Assembly (NCBI GenBank): GCA_043801895.1
Contig: JAZDLM010000011.1
Location: forward strand, 1-7,625
DNA from: JAZDLM01 sp043801895
GTDB lineage: Bacteria > Patescibacteriota > Kazan-3B-28
Length of the DNA: 7,625 nt
Direction of reading: 5' to 3'
Under the pieces are notes generated by a model. That model was not told the DNA's origin. It saw only the letters and a list, made by a program, of their open reading frames with translations, and searched no databases. Numbering within the stretch: the stretch's first letter is position 1; the number at the start of each line of letters is the position of its first letter. A program made the position numbers and the translations under genes. Positions 1 to 6,279 of this stretch are shown piece after piece.

Positions 1-1083
1 GGCACGGCGGTAGTGAACTTGATCCAAACGGCGCCGGATGAGCTGGTGACTGCCGCATCAGCCTTGTTGGCGTTCGATGAGCACGATGCCTTTGTTATGA
101 TCACCAAACAAGGCGTTATTAAAAAGACTGCCGTGTCAGCCTACGCTAACATTCGCAGCAATGGTTTGATCGCAATTAAATTGGACGAGGGCGATGAGCT
201 GAAGTGGGTGCCGCGCTCTCGGCCGGGCGACGAGGTGATGATCATAACGCACGAAGGCCAATCGATCCGCTTCAAGGAATCCGATGCCAGGCCCCTGGGT
301 CGCTCCACGCGCGGAGTCCGGGCGATTAAATTGCGACCCAAGGATGTGGTGGTGGGCGCCGATGTGGCAGCTCAAGGTAAACCGATGAATCTGATCGTGT
401 TATCGGAGAACGGTCAAGGGAAGCAAACCATGCTGGCGCAGTACACCCTGCAGCACCGCGGCGGTGTTGGGATAAAAACTATGCAAATTACGCCCAAGAC
501 TGGCAAGATCGTTGGGGCTAGTTTGGTGGAGCGCGGGATCCAGACCGAAGTCATCGTCACTTCTACCAGCGGCCAGATTATCCGTCTGCCGCTTAAAGGG
601 GTGCCAACATTGGGTCGGGCAACTCAGGGCGTTAGGATTATGCGGATGAAGCCGGGCGACCGGGTGGCTTCTTTCACTCTACTACTAGTGGATAAAACCG
701 ATGAACACCAGGGGAACCCAGACGCCGAGGTATTGTCTCTGCCAACTGTGCCAGAGCCACCGGCAACAAGAAGCGAGAAAAGGCCGGCTGAGCGGGCGAC
801 AAACAGGCCCAAGTCAGCCATTATTGCCAAACGGTCGGAGCCCAAGGTGAAAACAGCCGGGTTTACCCGCCATAAACTAGCGGCTAAGGCTGCTCCCAAG
901 GCCAAGCCCAGACTGGCGACTAGGCTGGCCGCTAAGCCAAAGGCGGTGGTTAGGGCTGGATTTGCCATGCGCAAGCTGACCAAGCTAGCGACTCCTAAAG
1001 CCAAGAGCCGGACTATTGCTAAGCGGCAGACAAACAAGAATAATAGCAAGAATAGAGGATTTACTCGGAGGAAGTTGAGATAA
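1..1083 (+). CDS. gyrA: DNA gyrase subunit A, C-terminal part (5' end outside window)
   Basis: GyrA is the DNA-breaking subunit of gyrase. Its C-terminal beta-pinwheel wraps DNA so that the enzyme can introduce negative supercoils. The frame is open to base 1 (reads GTAVVNLIQ), so the GTG at base 13 is internal and the N-terminal cleavage domain lies upstream. Four pinwheel blades are visible, starting near bases 85 (DAFVMITKQG), 226 (GDEVMIITHEG), 385 (MNLIVLSENG) and 544 (TEVIVTSTSG). They carry the typical strand ends GRSTRGVRAIKL and GRATQGVRIMRM. The third blade has QHRGGVG, a weak version of the GyrA box. After about base 688 comes a roughly 130-residue Lys/Arg/Ala-rich tail, probably disordered, with a 33-residue repeat described separately. 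The TAA stop shares its last A with the next ATG. ParC is the alternative, but the continuous blade pattern favours GyrA. Confidence 0.85.
   Translation, partial: GTAVVNLIQTAPDELVTAASALLAFDEHDAFVMITKQGVIKKTAVSAYANIRSNGLIAIKLDEGDELKWVPRSRPGDEVMIITHEGQSIRFKESDARPLGRSTRGVRAIKLRPKDVVVGADVAAQGKPMNLIVLSENGQGKQTMLAQYTLQHRGGVGIKTMQITPKTGKIVGASLVERGIQTEVIVTSTSGQIIRLPLKGVPTLGRATQGVRIMRMKPGDRVASFTLLLVDKTDEHQGNPDAEVLSLPTVPEPPATRSEKRPAERATNRPKSAIIAKRSEPKVKTAGFTRHKLAAKAAPKAKPRLATRLAAKPKAVVRAGFAMRKLTKLATPKAKSRTIAKRQTNKNNSKNRGFTRRKLR
859..1080 (+). repeat. 33-residue (99-nt) tandem repeat in the GyrA basic tail
   Basis: The motif GF(T/A)xxKL begins at bases 859 (GFTRHKL), 958 (GFAMRKL) and 1057 (GFTRRKL). 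The spacing is exactly 99 nt both times. After the motif, units one and two continue with the similar stretches AAKAAPKAKPR and TKLATPKAKSR. The third unit is cut short by the stop codon one residue after the motif. The units have diverged at the DNA level, so selection seems to hold the protein motif rather than the DNA. Function is unknown; the positive charge suggests contact with DNA or RNA (inference). Confidence 0.8.
1067..1073 (+). promoter_or_regulatory. Shine-Dalgarno site of the membrane protein gene
   Basis: GGAGGAA lies inside the last codons of gyrA, about 10 nt before the ATG at 1083. It is the only strong Shine-Dalgarno site in the window, and it overlaps the codons for the third GF-motif of the GyrA tail. 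Confidence 0.7.
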
Positions 1084-1490
1084 TGTCACCGCAGAATCTA
1101 TTTCGTATCGCCTACTATTTCGATAGCAACACCGACTCCATCTTTCCTGGGATGGTAGCGGTGCTAATCGGGCTGGTGCTGATAATTATTGTCAGCCTGA
1201 TCGTTAGTAGGAAATTAGCCAAATGGAGTCATTTTAAGAAAGAGGTAGCCAGTAGGCTGACTCGAGCTGGTTCGCTAGTGGGTTGGGTCGGACTGCTTTG
1301 GTTACTCTGTCGCTATGAGGGAGTCCCGTATTTGGCTTGGCGAGCTTGGCCAGCCTTATTGGCTATTTATCTGGCGATCGAGCTGGTCTATCTGGGGGTT
1401 TTTGTTAAGGTGGACTACCCGAAGCAGCGCAAACGCCAGGTCGTCCATAAAGATAAAGATCTCTATCTTCGTAGATTTTTGGGCAGATAG
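1083..1490 (+). CDS. Small integral membrane protein, function unknown
   Basis: A 135-residue protein that I cannot assign to a named family. Three hydrophobic segments are visible: residues about 21-42 (FPGMVAVLIGLVLIIIVSLI), 63-77 and 88-109. A basic cytoplasm-like loop (RKLAKWSHFKKEVASRLTR) lies between the first two. The tail after residue 110 is strongly basic (PKQRKRQ, ending LYLRRFLGR). The segment CRYEGVPYLAWRAW between helices two and three looks like a conserved signature, and I recall similar small membrane proteins with an R-Y-E-G motif in candidate-phyla genomes (memory, unverified). The start is well supported: the ATG overlaps the gyrA stop (TAATG) and has a good Shine-Dalgarno site, so translation is probably coupled to gyrA. 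No signal peptide cleavage site or enzymatic motif is seen. Confidence 0.8.
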   Translation: MSPQNLFRIAYYFDSNTDSIFPGMVAVLIGLVLIIIVSLIVSRKLAKWSHFKKEVASRLTRAGSLVGWVGLLWLLCRYEGVPYLAWRAWPALLAIYLAIELVYLGVFVKVDYPKQRKRQVVHKDKDLYLRRFLGR

Positions 1491-1517
1491 TCCTGGCCTA
1501 AGGGCGCGCGCCGGCTC

Positions 1518-1546
1518 TTGACCAGATCTGCTCTAGTCGTTATAGT
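1518..1546 (+). promoter_or_regulatory. Sigma70-type promoter of the S1-domain gene
   Basis: The -35 box TTGACC (1518-1523) and the -10 box TATAGT (1541-1546) each match the consensus at five of six positions and are separated by exactly 17 bp. Transcription should start near 1552-1554, only a few bases before the ATG at 1557. The mRNA would then have almost no 5' leader, consistent with the lack of a Shine-Dalgarno site here. Confidence 0.65.
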
Positions 1547-1556
1547 AGCAAAAGCC

Positions 1557-2882
1557 ATGACCACTACTACTAAATCTAAGCCGAAGCATCCTTTCGCTGA
1601 TCTGCTGGAACAGACTAGCGGGTCTTTGAAGATCCACCAGGCAGGGGACTTGGTGGCTGGTGCGGTGACCGCCGTGACCAAGAATCGGATTTGGCTCGAC
1701 ATCGACGATGGTCGGTTTGTCGGTATTATTAGCAATAAAGAACTAGCCGAGGAGGGGATTTCCGCGCCAGATTATCAGATGGGGGACAGCGTAACCGCTT
1801 CGGTGTTGATCCCAGAGAACGAAGACGGCTTCATGATCCTTAGTCTGCGCGATGCCTTGCAAAATCAGGGCTGGGACGCGCTAGAGCAGCGCAAATTAAA
1901 AGACGAGGTTTTTGAAGTCCGTGTAGTGGAGGCCAATCGCGGCGGTTTGATCGTAGAGGCTGATGGTTTACGTGGCTTTTTGCCGGTGTCGCAATTGGCG
2001 CCTGAGCACTATCCGCGAGTTGGTAACGATAAGGATGAAATTTTAAGTCGCCTGTCGCAATTTGAGGGTAAGCCGATGAAGGTAAAAGTGCTCGATCTCG
2101 ATAAGAATTTGGGTAAATTGATTTTCTCCGAACGAGTTGCCCGCAAAGGAGAGTTTGAGGAGCTGGTCGCCGATATTAAAACGGGCGAAGCGCTGAAAGG
2201 TCGCATTAGCGGCGTGGTGGATTTTGGCATCTTTGTTTCGCTTGGCCAGCTGGAGGGCCTGGTACACATCTCGGAAATTAGCTGGGGGAAAGTTGACCAT
2301 CCCAGCAATTTTGCCAAAGTGGGCGATTTGATTGATGTACAGGTAATTGGGATCGAGGAAGACAAGATCTCGCTATCGATGAAGCGGTTGGTAGCCGATC
2401 CCTGGCTCGCTACAATCAAGAATTTTCAGGTGGGGCAGGAAGTTGGGGGTGAGGTAACCCAGATCGTGCCGTTCGGCGTGTTCGTGAAAGTAGGGCAGGA
2501 GGCGGTTGATGGGCTGATCCATATTTCCGAGTTATCTCACGAGCATGTGATGGATCCCGCCGCGGTGGTGAAGGTCGGCGACAAAGTTAAATTGAAGATT
2601 ATCGATTTGGGGCCAGATAGCCACCGCCTTGGCCTGAGCCTGAAGGCGATGACGGTTCCGGCTATCCAACCGACCGGTGAGAATGAAACCCCAGCCGTTA
2701 CCGATGCGAGCGCTGGCGACCTGACTGGTTTGGGATTGTCAGTCGCCATAGTTAAGAAATTGCAAGCTGCCGGCATCGTGTCGGTAGATGATTTGAAATC
2801 GAAGACTGTCGAGGAGCTGGAAAGTCTCCCCGGGATCGGGAAAGTGTCCGCAGCCAAAATCGTTGCCGCCATGAAGGACTAG
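1557..2882 (+). CDS. Four-S1-domain RNA-binding protein with C-terminal helix-hairpin-helix (bS1-like)
   Basis: A 441-residue protein with four S1/OB-fold domains at residues about 27-98, 114-194, 209-276 and 292-364. The last two are the most canonical (VDFGIFVSLG...EGLVHISEIS and VPFGVFVKVG...DGLIHISELS). This resembles short forms of ribosomal protein bS1, which brings mRNA to the 30S subunit. After a linker, residues about 388-440 form a helix-hairpin-helix module with LESLPGIGKVSAAKI, comparable to the RNA polymerase alpha C-terminal domain and to NusA C-terminal repeats. No KH domain is present, so it is not a normal NusA, although it occupies the usual nusA position before infB. The ATG at 1557 is preferred over an in-frame TTG at 1518, because that TTG is the -35 box of the promoter and the extra 13 residues lie outside the S1 fold. 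rpsA would be a plausible name, but the HhH tail and the gene position leave the exact role open. Confidence 0.85.
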   Translation: MTTTTKSKPKHPFADLLEQTSGSLKIHQAGDLVAGAVTAVTKNRIWLDIDDGRFVGIISNKELAEEGISAPDYQMGDSVTASVLIPENEDGFMILSLRDALQNQGWDALEQRKLKDEVFEVRVVEANRGGLIVEADGLRGFLPVSQLAPEHYPRVGNDKDEILSRLSQFEGKPMKVKVLDLDKNLGKLIFSERVARKGEFEELVADIKTGEALKGRISGVVDFGIFVSLGQLEGLVHISEISWGKVDHPSNFAKVGDLIDVQVIGIEEDKISLSMKRLVADPWLATIKNFQVGQEVGGEVTQIVPFGVFVKVGQEAVDGLIHISELSHEHVMDPAAVVKVGDKVKLKIIDLGPDSHRLGLSLKAMTVPAIQPTGENETPAVTDASAGDLTGLGLSVAIVKKLQAAGIVSVDDLKSKTVEELESLPGIGKVSAAKIVAAMKD

Positions 2883-2906
2883 CCATTCGGAAATAGGCCG
2901 AGGCGG

Positions 2907-2941
2907 GCTGCTGACAGTTGGTTAACTTAAGCAGCTTTTTT
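2907..2941 (+). terminator. Rho-independent terminator or attenuator between the S1 gene and infB
   Basis: The stem GCTGCT (2907-2912) pairs with AGCAGC (2930-2935) and is followed directly by six T (2936-2941). The 17-nt loop can itself form a small GTT/AAC hairpin. The structure begins 24 nt after the S1 gene stop and ends 12 nt before the infB ATG. The stem is short and the loop long, so termination is probably partial. An attenuator ahead of infB fits equally well. Confidence 0.5.
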
Positions 2942-2953
2942 GTTTATCGCCCC

Positions 2954-4714
2954 ATGGAAGAAGGTAAAAAAGTCATTACTATCCCCGAAGTGTTAACTGT
3001 CAGAGAGCTGGCGGAGTCGTTTGGATTGCCAGTCACATCGGTGATCCGTGAGTTGTTGAAAAACGGCGTGTTGGCTGCCATCAACGACAATATTGATTTT
3101 GAGACAGCAGCGATTATTGCTGATGATCTGGGATTTGAAGTCGTCCAAGCCAAAGCAGAAGCCGATGCGGCCGCGACTTCCGATCGGGCGGCAGAAGCCA
3201 AGGGCGAGCCCAGGGCGCCGGTAGTGATAGTGATGGGGCATGTCGATCATGGGAAAACTTCACTGCTGGACTATATTCGCAAGACTAAGGTGGTAGAAAA
3301 AGAATCGGGCGGCATCACCCAGCATATCGGCGCGTATCAAGTTGAATACAAGGGAAGGAAAATCACTTTTCTTGATACCCCGGGGCACGAAGCCTTTAGC
3401 GCGGTGCGAGCCCAGGGCACTAAAGTGACCGATGTGGTGATCTTGGTAGTGGCTGCCGATGAAGGGATCAAGCCGCAGACCGTCGAAGCGATCGAGTTGG
3501 CCCGCGCGGCCAGCGTGCCGATCGTAGTGGCAATCACTAAAGTGGACCGGCCCGAGATTAATGTTATGCGTGTGGAACAGGAGTTGTCTGCTCACAACAT
3601 CATCACCGAAAAATGGGGCGGACGGGACGTGGTGGTGGAGGTTTCCGCTAAAACCGGCCAGGGCGTTGACGAATTGCTAGACATGGTGTTGTTAACTGCT
3701 GATATGCAAGATCTCAAGGCGGTTAAAAATGCTCCGGCGCGCGGGATCATTATTGAGACCAAGCACGATATCAAAGTAGGCTACACCGCTACATTATTGA
3801 TCCAACACGGGACCTTAAAAGTGGGCGATGCGTTCGTGATCGGTCAGAGCTTCGGGCGAGTTCGGTCGATGACTGACGATACCGGCAAGCGGATCAAGGA
3901 AGCCGGGCCATCTCGGCCGGTATTGATCACTGGTTTTTCTGGTACCCCAAACACCAGCGAGGAGCTGATGGTGGTAGAGAACGAAAAAGCCGCTCGGCAG
4001 GTAGCGTTGCAGCGAACCAGAAAATCTACTACTCGCAAAGTATCGGTTAAAACTTCCAATCTCTCGATCCTCACCAGCCAAATTAGATCGGCGCATTCAA
4101 AAGACATTATGATCGTACTGAAAGCTGATGTGCAGGGGTCCCTGGAAGCCATAAAAAATCAGCTGGCTAAGATCAAAACCGATCGCGGCCAGATCAAGAT
4201 CGTGGCCGAGGGCATTGGGAACATCAGCGAGTCGGATGTGATGAGCGCGGCGGGAGAGAACGCCTTTGTTATCGGGTTCAAGGTAGATATTAGCCCGTCT
4301 GCTCGGACGGTAGCCAAAAAGGACAATGTCAAACTACTGACTTACGATGTGATCTACCAGCTGACCGATGATCTGACCAAGTTATTACTTGAAACTGCCG
4401 GCTCGGAAAGAATAGAGATTGATGCCGGCAAAGCAACGGTGGTGAAAGTATTTCGCGATGATAAAGAAGAGAAGATCGTTGGGATGAAAGTTTTGTCGGG
4501 CAAGATTCAGCCGGGCAATCTGGTGAAATTCTTCCGCGATGGCGAGATGGTGGGCGAGGGGAAGATTAAAACCATCAAGCTAATGAATGACGAAGTGAAG
4601 GAGGCGATCGCGGGCGAGAGTTTTGGTTTCCAGGTCATCACCACCGCTAAGATCAAAGAAGAAGACGCGGTCGAATTCATTCGGGTAGAACAACGCAAGG
4701 CTAGCCTCGAATAA
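2954..4714 (+). CDS. infB: Translation initiation factor IF-2
   Basis: IF-2 is the GTPase that places fMet-tRNA on the 30S subunit and promotes 50S joining. The protein has 586 residues. It contains an IF2N domain (about 7-62), a short linker, the G domain (about 88-250), a beta-barrel domain II (about 252-345), domain III (about 370-480) and the fMet-tRNA-binding C2 barrel (about 485-580). G motifs seen are GHVDHGKT (95-102), GGIT (119-122), DTPGH with the catalytic His145 (141-145) and SAKTG (231-235). The G4 motif reads TKVD (195-198) where IF-2 normally has NKxD. At this length it lacks the long N-terminal extension of enterobacterial IF-2. The ATG at 2954 is chosen because IF2N begins right after it, while the upstream in-frame TTG at 2918 lies inside the terminator hairpin. 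No Shine-Dalgarno site is visible. rbfA follows after one base. Confidence 0.97.
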   Translation: MEEGKKVITIPEVLTVRELAESFGLPVTSVIRELLKNGVLAAINDNIDFETAAIIADDLGFEVVQAKAEADAAATSDRAAEAKGEPRAPVVIVMGHVDHGKTSLLDYIRKTKVVEKESGGITQHIGAYQVEYKGRKITFLDTPGHEAFSAVRAQGTKVTDVVILVVAADEGIKPQTVEAIELARAASVPIVVAITKVDRPEINVMRVEQELSAHNIITEKWGGRDVVVEVSAKTGQGVDELLDMVLLTADMQDLKAVKNAPARGIIIETKHDIKVGYTATLLIQHGTLKVGDAFVIGQSFGRVRSMTDDTGKRIKEAGPSRPVLITGFSGTPNTSEELMVVENEKAARQVALQRTRKSTTRKVSVKTSNLSILTSQIRSAHSKDIMIVLKADVQGSLEAIKNQLAKIKTDRGQIKIVAEGIGNISESDVMSAAGENAFVIGFKVDISPSARTVAKKDNVKLLTYDVIYQLTDDLTKLLLETAGSERIEIDAGKATVVKVFRDDKEEKIVGMKVLSGKIQPGNLVKFFRDGEMVGEGKIKTIKLMNDEVKEAIAGESFGFQVITTAKIKEEDAVEFIRVEQRKASLE

Positions 4715-4715
4715 A

Positions 4716-5138
4716 ATGTTAGGGAAAGATCGTTCGGCTACGCTTGCCTCGGTACTGCAAGGAGAACTCTCCCGCTATTTACTGGAGCGTCGTGACGGTT
4801 GGGGGGTAAGCTCCGTGGTATTGGTCGATCAGGTGTTTGTCTCGCCGGATCTTCACTCTGCTCAGGTTTGGTTGAGCTTTAGTCCGGATGTTGAACGCGA
4901 GGAACAATTTGCCAGGATTGAGCGGCGCTTGAAGGAGCTGCAGGCGTTTGTTTTCCAACAGCTCCGGCGGCGGAAGGTCCCTACGCTTAGTTTGATGATG
5001 TCCCGACCAGAGGAAACTTTTCGAATTCACCAAATTTTTGATACCCTGAGAAGTCATGAACAAAACGGTGGCAGCCACAATCCAGGAAGCTCTGAGACAA
5101 GCTCAGAAGATTTTACTGGTGGCCCACCGCAATCCTGA
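4716..5138 (+). CDS. rbfA: 30S ribosome-binding factor RbfA
   Basis: RbfA is a KH-fold assembly factor that binds the immature 30S subunit near 16S rRNA helices 44/45. The 140-residue sequence shows the N-terminal helix (LASVLQGELSRYLLE), the central strand with the family pattern VSSVVLVDQVFVSPDLHSAQVWLSF (written here only as landmarks: VFVSPDL, AQVWLSF), and a second helix (residues about 62-85) ending LRRRKVPTLSL. The family core ends near residue 112. The remaining residues are Gly/Ser/acidic and are encoded entirely within the overlap with the next gene. The gene starts one base after the infB stop, and infB-rbfA is a classical pair, which supports the call despite the loose C-terminal match. 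No clear Shine-Dalgarno site is present, so translational coupling with infB is likely. Confidence 0.88.
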   Translation: MLGKDRSATLASVLQGELSRYLLERRDGWGVSSVVLVDQVFVSPDLHSAQVWLSFSPDVEREEQFARIERRLKELQAFVFQQLRRRKVPTLSLMMSRPEETFRIHQIFDTLRSHEQNGGSHNPGSSETSSEDFTGGPPQS

Positions 5139-6018
5139 CGGCGACGCGCTGGGAAGTATATTGGGGCTGTACGGAGCCTTGGTCCACCAATGGCATTTGA
5201 CGGTAGAGCTAGCCATCGACGGAGAGATCCCGCAACGATTAGCCTATCTGCCGTATTTTTTCAAAATTCAGGACGGTTTTAGGCCAGAAAAGTTTGATAC
5301 CGTGGTGATTATGGATTGTGGCGGCTGGAAACGCACCGGTTTTTTCGATACCAATGAATTGAATATTGCTTGGCCAGCTAACTTGATCGTGATTGATCAC
5401 CATCCAGTCTCCGGGCAAACCCCGGGCATTCACTTTCTTGACGCGCGCGCTTCTTCTACCTCGGAAGTCGTCTGGGAGCTTATTAGGGAGTGGGGAGTAA
5501 GTATTACGCCGGAAGTTGCCACCTGCTTACTGACTGGGATCGCCTCCGACACCGGCTCGTTCCAGCATACCAATACAACCGTGCAGACATTGATTGCTGC
5601 TGCCGATTTACTGTCGCGGGGAGCGAATTTCCCACGGGTAATCGAAGGAGTAATGACCGGGAAGAGCCCGGCTCGGTTAAAGCTCTGGGGGTTGGTATTA
5701 CGGCGGATGAAATACGATGCCGAGCGCAATTTGGCAGTTTCAGTCGTGACTCAACAGGACCTACGGGCTTGCGGAGCAGACACTACCGATATTGAGGGGT
5801 TGGCTAACTTAATGAGCTGTCTCGCTAGCGCGCGGTTTGCTCTGGTGATACATGAAAAACCTGAGGGGGGATTGAAGGGGAGTTTTAGGACCGAACAGAG
5901 TAATATCGATGTAAAAAAATTAGCCGAAGCCATGGGAGGTGGCGGGCATGTTCAGGCTGCCGGTTTTGAAGTAAGCGCCGACCTAAAGATTGAAAAGGAG
6001 GGCTGGAGAGTGGTGTGA
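5056..6018 (+). CDS. nrnA: DHH/DHHA1 phosphoesterase, NrnA-like (oligoribonuclease / pAp phosphatase family)
   Basis: A 320-residue protein of the DHH family, whose NrnA members degrade 2-5-nt RNAs and in some species dephosphorylate pAp, using two metal ions. Metal-site motifs are HRNPDGDALGS (24-34), VIMDCGG (Asp87), VIDHHP (Asp114-His115-His116) and SDTGSFQHTN (Asp165). The DHHA1 substrate-binding domain ends with MGGGGHVQAAGF (293-304). All expected catalytic residues are present and the length is usual for NrnA. The ATG at 5056 lies inside rbfA, giving an 83-nt overlap. It is the right start because helix one (VAATIQEALRQAQ) leads directly into motif I. nrnA commonly follows rbfA in bacteria, with truB next; truB is missing here. 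The substrate (nano-RNA, pAp or cyclic dinucleotide product) cannot be decided from sequence. Confidence 0.92.
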   Translation: MNKTVAATIQEALRQAQKILLVAHRNPDGDALGSILGLYGALVHQWHLTVELAIDGEIPQRLAYLPYFFKIQDGFRPEKFDTVVIMDCGGWKRTGFFDTNELNIAWPANLIVIDHHPVSGQTPGIHFLDARASSTSEVVWELIREWGVSITPEVATCLLTGIASDTGSFQHTNTTVQTLIAAADLLSRGANFPRVIEGVMTGKSPARLKLWGLVLRRMKYDAERNLAVSVVTQQDLRACGADTTDIEGLANLMSCLASARFALVIHEKPEGGLKGSFRTEQSNIDVKKLAEAMGGGGHVQAAGFEVSADLKIEKEGWRVV

Positions 6019-6020
6019 GC

Positions 6021-6207
6021 GAGCGTTAGCTGACGCTCAACCCAGCGTCTCTTTTTGCTTGTCCAAAAAGAGACGCAAAAAGGACACCCCCTCACCAATC
6101 GCTAGCTGAAAAGCAAAACTTTCTTTCTGGCTTACGGTGAACTCGTCGTTTCACTCCTCAAACAGCACCTTCGCTGCGAAAGTTTTGCTATCAGCTAACG
6201 CAATTGG
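6021..6207 (+). repeat. MITE-like structured inverted-repeat element between convergent operons
   Basis: Non-coding segment made almost entirely of inverted repeats. Hairpin one: GAGCGT (6021-6026) with ACGCTC (6033-6038). Hairpin two: a perfect 12-bp stem, 6045-6056 with 6065-6076, loop GCTTGTCC. Long imperfect stem: CCAAT (6095-6099), TAGCTGA (6103-6109) and GCAAAACTTTC (6113-6123) pair with GAAAGTTTTGC (6178-6188), TCAGCTA (6191-6197) and ATTGG (6203-6207). Inside it lie GTGAA/TTCAC (6137-6141/6150-6154) and CAGC/GCTG (6163-6166/6173-6176). The outer ends also carry a perfect 11-bp inverted repeat, GCGTTAGCTGA (6023-6033) and TCAGCTAACGC (6191-6201). No transposase and no clear target duplication are seen. 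From memory, the pieces GGACAAGCAAAA, GGGTGTCCTTTT and CGAGTTCACCG (minus strand) resemble dispersed elements in many other bacteria; this is unverified. The 261-bp gene gap (6019-6279) contains this element and the rnc terminator. Confidence 0.6.
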
Positions 6208-6227
6208 CTCGATGGGAAGATGGGAAT

Positions 6228-6251
6228 AAAAAACGGCTCTGCGCAAGAGCC
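6228..6251 (-). terminator. Rho-independent terminator of the nusB-rnc operon
   Basis: Read on the minus strand, GGCTCT (6251-6246) pairs with AGAGCC (6240-6235) around a 5-nt loop. One G follows, then six T (6233-6228). It lies 29 nt beyond the rnc stop and is the clearest terminator in the window. Confidence 0.88.
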
Positions 6252-6279
6252 AAGTCCCGCCCGCTGTACTCGGGAATAA

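Noticed and set aside
624..1049. 141-codon minus-strand open frame opposite the GyrA tail
   Set aside because: Its apparent hydrophobic, Leu/Ala-rich sequence is the expected antisense reading of Lys/Arg/Ala-rich codons. It is a shadow of gyrA.
1503..1512. Palindrome GGCGCGCGCC after the membrane protein gene, as a terminator or binding site
   Set aside because: It is too short to form a hairpin with a usable loop and has no T-tract. A GC-rich 10-mer palindrome can arise by chance.
1518..1556. In-frame TTG start extending the S1 protein by 13 residues
   Set aside because: The TTG is part of the -35 box of the likely promoter, so it would lie upstream of the transcript start. The added residues match no part of the S1 fold.
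2911..2948. Possible infB promoter using CTGACA or TTGGTT as a -35 box
   Set aside because: At spacings of 16-19 bp the available -10 sequences (T-runs, TGTTTA, TTTATC) match the consensus too poorly to support.
2918..2953. In-frame TTG start extending IF-2 by 12 residues
   Set aside because: It lies in the loop of the terminator-like hairpin, and the IF2N domain begins right after the ATG at 2954.
6045..6080. The 12-bp hairpin as the terminator of nrnA
   Set aside because: On the plus strand it is followed by A-rich, not T-rich, sequence, and on the minus strand by TGGG, so it lacks a canonical T-tract.
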